This document shows positions 22,661-23,329 of a stretch of DNA of 23,329 bases, in pieces. The DNA comes from CAYRTV01 sp046483285 (GTDB lineage: Bacteria; Acidobacteriota; Aminicenantia; Aminicenantales; Aminicenantaceae), in the NCBI GenBank assembly GCA_046483285.1, contig JAWODN010000091.1, positions 1 to 23,329 on the forward strand. The letters are read 5' to 3'. The notes beneath the pieces are model-generated. The model ran no database searches, was not told the origin of the DNA, and was given only the letters and a program-made list of their open reading frames with translations. The stretch's first letter is position 1, and the number at the start of each line of letters is the position of its first letter. The translations under genes and the position numbers were made by a program.

Positions 22661-22784
22661 ATCACCATTTTTTTATGAATTCATCATGTGTATAATACAC
22701 CACGAACGATGAAAATGATCCCAATGTCATTCCCGGAGCGGAGCACTTTTGAGTCTGTCATTCCGAGGTACGCAGTGCCCTTGA
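22661..22784 (-). repeat. Repeat B, copy 3 (inverted relative to copy 2)
   Basis: Reverse complement of 5278-5401 with about a dozen mismatches by eye, including both hairpin units, the GTGTATTATACAC palindrome and the ATTCATAAAAAAATGG end. It abuts the truncated phage-type gene with a few bases of shared sequence (TTGA) at the join. Confidence 0.85.
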
Positions 22785-23329
22785 AGAAGATCGGTTTGTT
22801 CGAGAACTAAGGGCGATAGGAGCAACAGTTTGGAGCCGCGACCCTGAAACAGGAAAGCAAATTAGATTCACAGCGCACGATGGGCATTTCGCTTTGTCGC
22901 TTGACGGGGTTGTCGAGGGGCTGCCCGACGCCCCCAAAAAGCCGCACATAGTGGAGATGAAGACTGCAAACGAAAAGTCTTTTAAGGCGACCAAGGCAAA
23001 AGGCGTCAAGGAAGCGAAGCCCGTCTACTACGCCCAGGTGCAGGCAGGTATGCACTTGTCTGGCATACATGATTGCCTGTTCTTGATGAAAAACAAGAAT
23101 GATGAAAGCCTTTACGGCGAGCGCATCAAGTATGATCCGGCCTATGCGCTCAAGCTTCTGGCCAAGGCGGGTGAGATCATATGGAGCGACAAGCCGCCCG
23201 AAAAGATCAGCGGCGACCCGTCCTATTACATCTGCAAATTTTGCGACTACAAGGACGTGTGCCACGGCGACAAGGTGCCGGAGGTGAATTGCCGGACATG
23301 CGCTCACGCCACGCCAGAGAAAGGCGGCG
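22783..23329 (+). pseudogene. 5'-truncated phage-type PD-(D/E)XK nuclease with C-terminal Cys cluster (also cut by window end)
   Basis: An open frame of 182 codons with no start codon. The upstream in-frame stop is at 22750-22752, inside repeat B. It starts mid-protein at EEDRFVRELRAIGATVW, followed by the nuclease core SLDGVVEG, VEMKTANEKSF (the E-x-K of PD-(D/E)XK) and YYAQVQAGM (the Q-x-Q helix). It ends with a cysteine cluster C-x2-C-x5-C plus C-x2-C, as in Cas4/RecB-type exonucleases of tailed phages and prophages. The missing N-terminal part is not found on the other side of the repeat. G+C-rich codon use differs from the neighbouring genes. It is either a fragment of an integrated phage broken at the repeat or an assembly join. 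Confidence 0.75.

Noticed and set aside
22429..22668. 79-codon minus-strand frame with a hydrophobic N-terminus
   Set aside because: It starts in the end of repeat B without a ribosome-binding site, and its second half is Pro-rich sequence without family resemblance; weak support.
22681..22700. TATAAT on the plus strand as a promoter for the phage-type gene
   Set aside because: It is part of the GTGTATTATACAC palindrome of repeat B, has no -35 box at 17 bases and the gene downstream has no start codon.
22807..23307. 166-codon minus-strand frame opposite the phage-type nuclease
   Set aside because: The plus frame shows clear nuclease motifs; the minus frame is its shadow, a result of G+C-rich codon use.
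1..23329. CRISPR arrays, tRNA and rRNA genes
   Set aside because: No regularly spaced direct repeats of 24-40 bp with unique spacers and no tRNA or rRNA signatures were seen on either strand by eye.

Overview
The window reads as one side of a bacterial chromosome or metagenome contig from a diderm (Gram-negative) bacterium. The evidence is a complete PilM-N-O-P-Q type IV pilus alignment and secretin set, an MsbA-type exporter, and three predicted lipoproteins (PilP and two unnamed ones). Base composition is near 50% GC. The pilus gene order and the yicC-gmk-coaBC-priA block would fit an uncultivated Acidobacteriota/Aminicenantes-like lineage, but that placement is inference. No rRNA, tRNA or CRISPR was seen.

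Layout: (1) 150-4923, minus strand: a phosphohexomutase, an FtsB/DivIC-like division protein, then a UvrD-type helicase fused to an Fe-S PD-(D/E)XK nuclease. This block lies between two 145-bp inverted repeats (1-145 and 4996-5140) that differ at about three positions. (2) 4996-5439: a repeat-dense intergenic region with MITE-like ends, a stem-loop repeat and tandem hairpin units. (3) 5440-6180, minus strand: an exported-type protein-L-isoaspartate methyltransferase, apparently from a leaderless promoter next to a 7-bp tandem repeat. (4) 6473-13670, plus strand: coaD, pilM, pilN, pilO, pilP, pilQ and two lipoprotein genes in one tight operon, starting from a near-consensus promoter. (5) 13687-22282, minus strand: an eight-gene, mostly overlapping operon: ydcH-like, asd-like, msbA-like, yicC, gmk, coaBC, family-4 UDG, priA. 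(6) 22661-22784: an inverted copy of the repeat at 5278-5401, followed directly by a 5'-truncated phage-type nuclease gene that runs off the window end.

How the genes work together: PilM-N-O-P-Q form the cytoplasm-to-outer-membrane part of a type IV pilus or related secretion machine, and the two downstream lipoproteins are candidate accessory factors. CoaD and CoaBC are steps of coenzyme A synthesis, sitting in two different operons. UDG, PriA and the UvrD-nuclease belong to DNA repair and replication restart.

Most notable observations: the PriA homologue is full length with all eight zinc-site cysteines but has lost the Walker A, DEEH and motif VI signatures, so it is probably not an active helicase. 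The Asd homologue has lost its catalytic Cys and, by alignment, its Arg and His. The coaD promoter lies inside the apparent long reading frame, which points to an ATT start codon. The repeat families split the window into invertible-looking blocks, and the right-hand junction to phage sequence lies exactly at a repeat edge.
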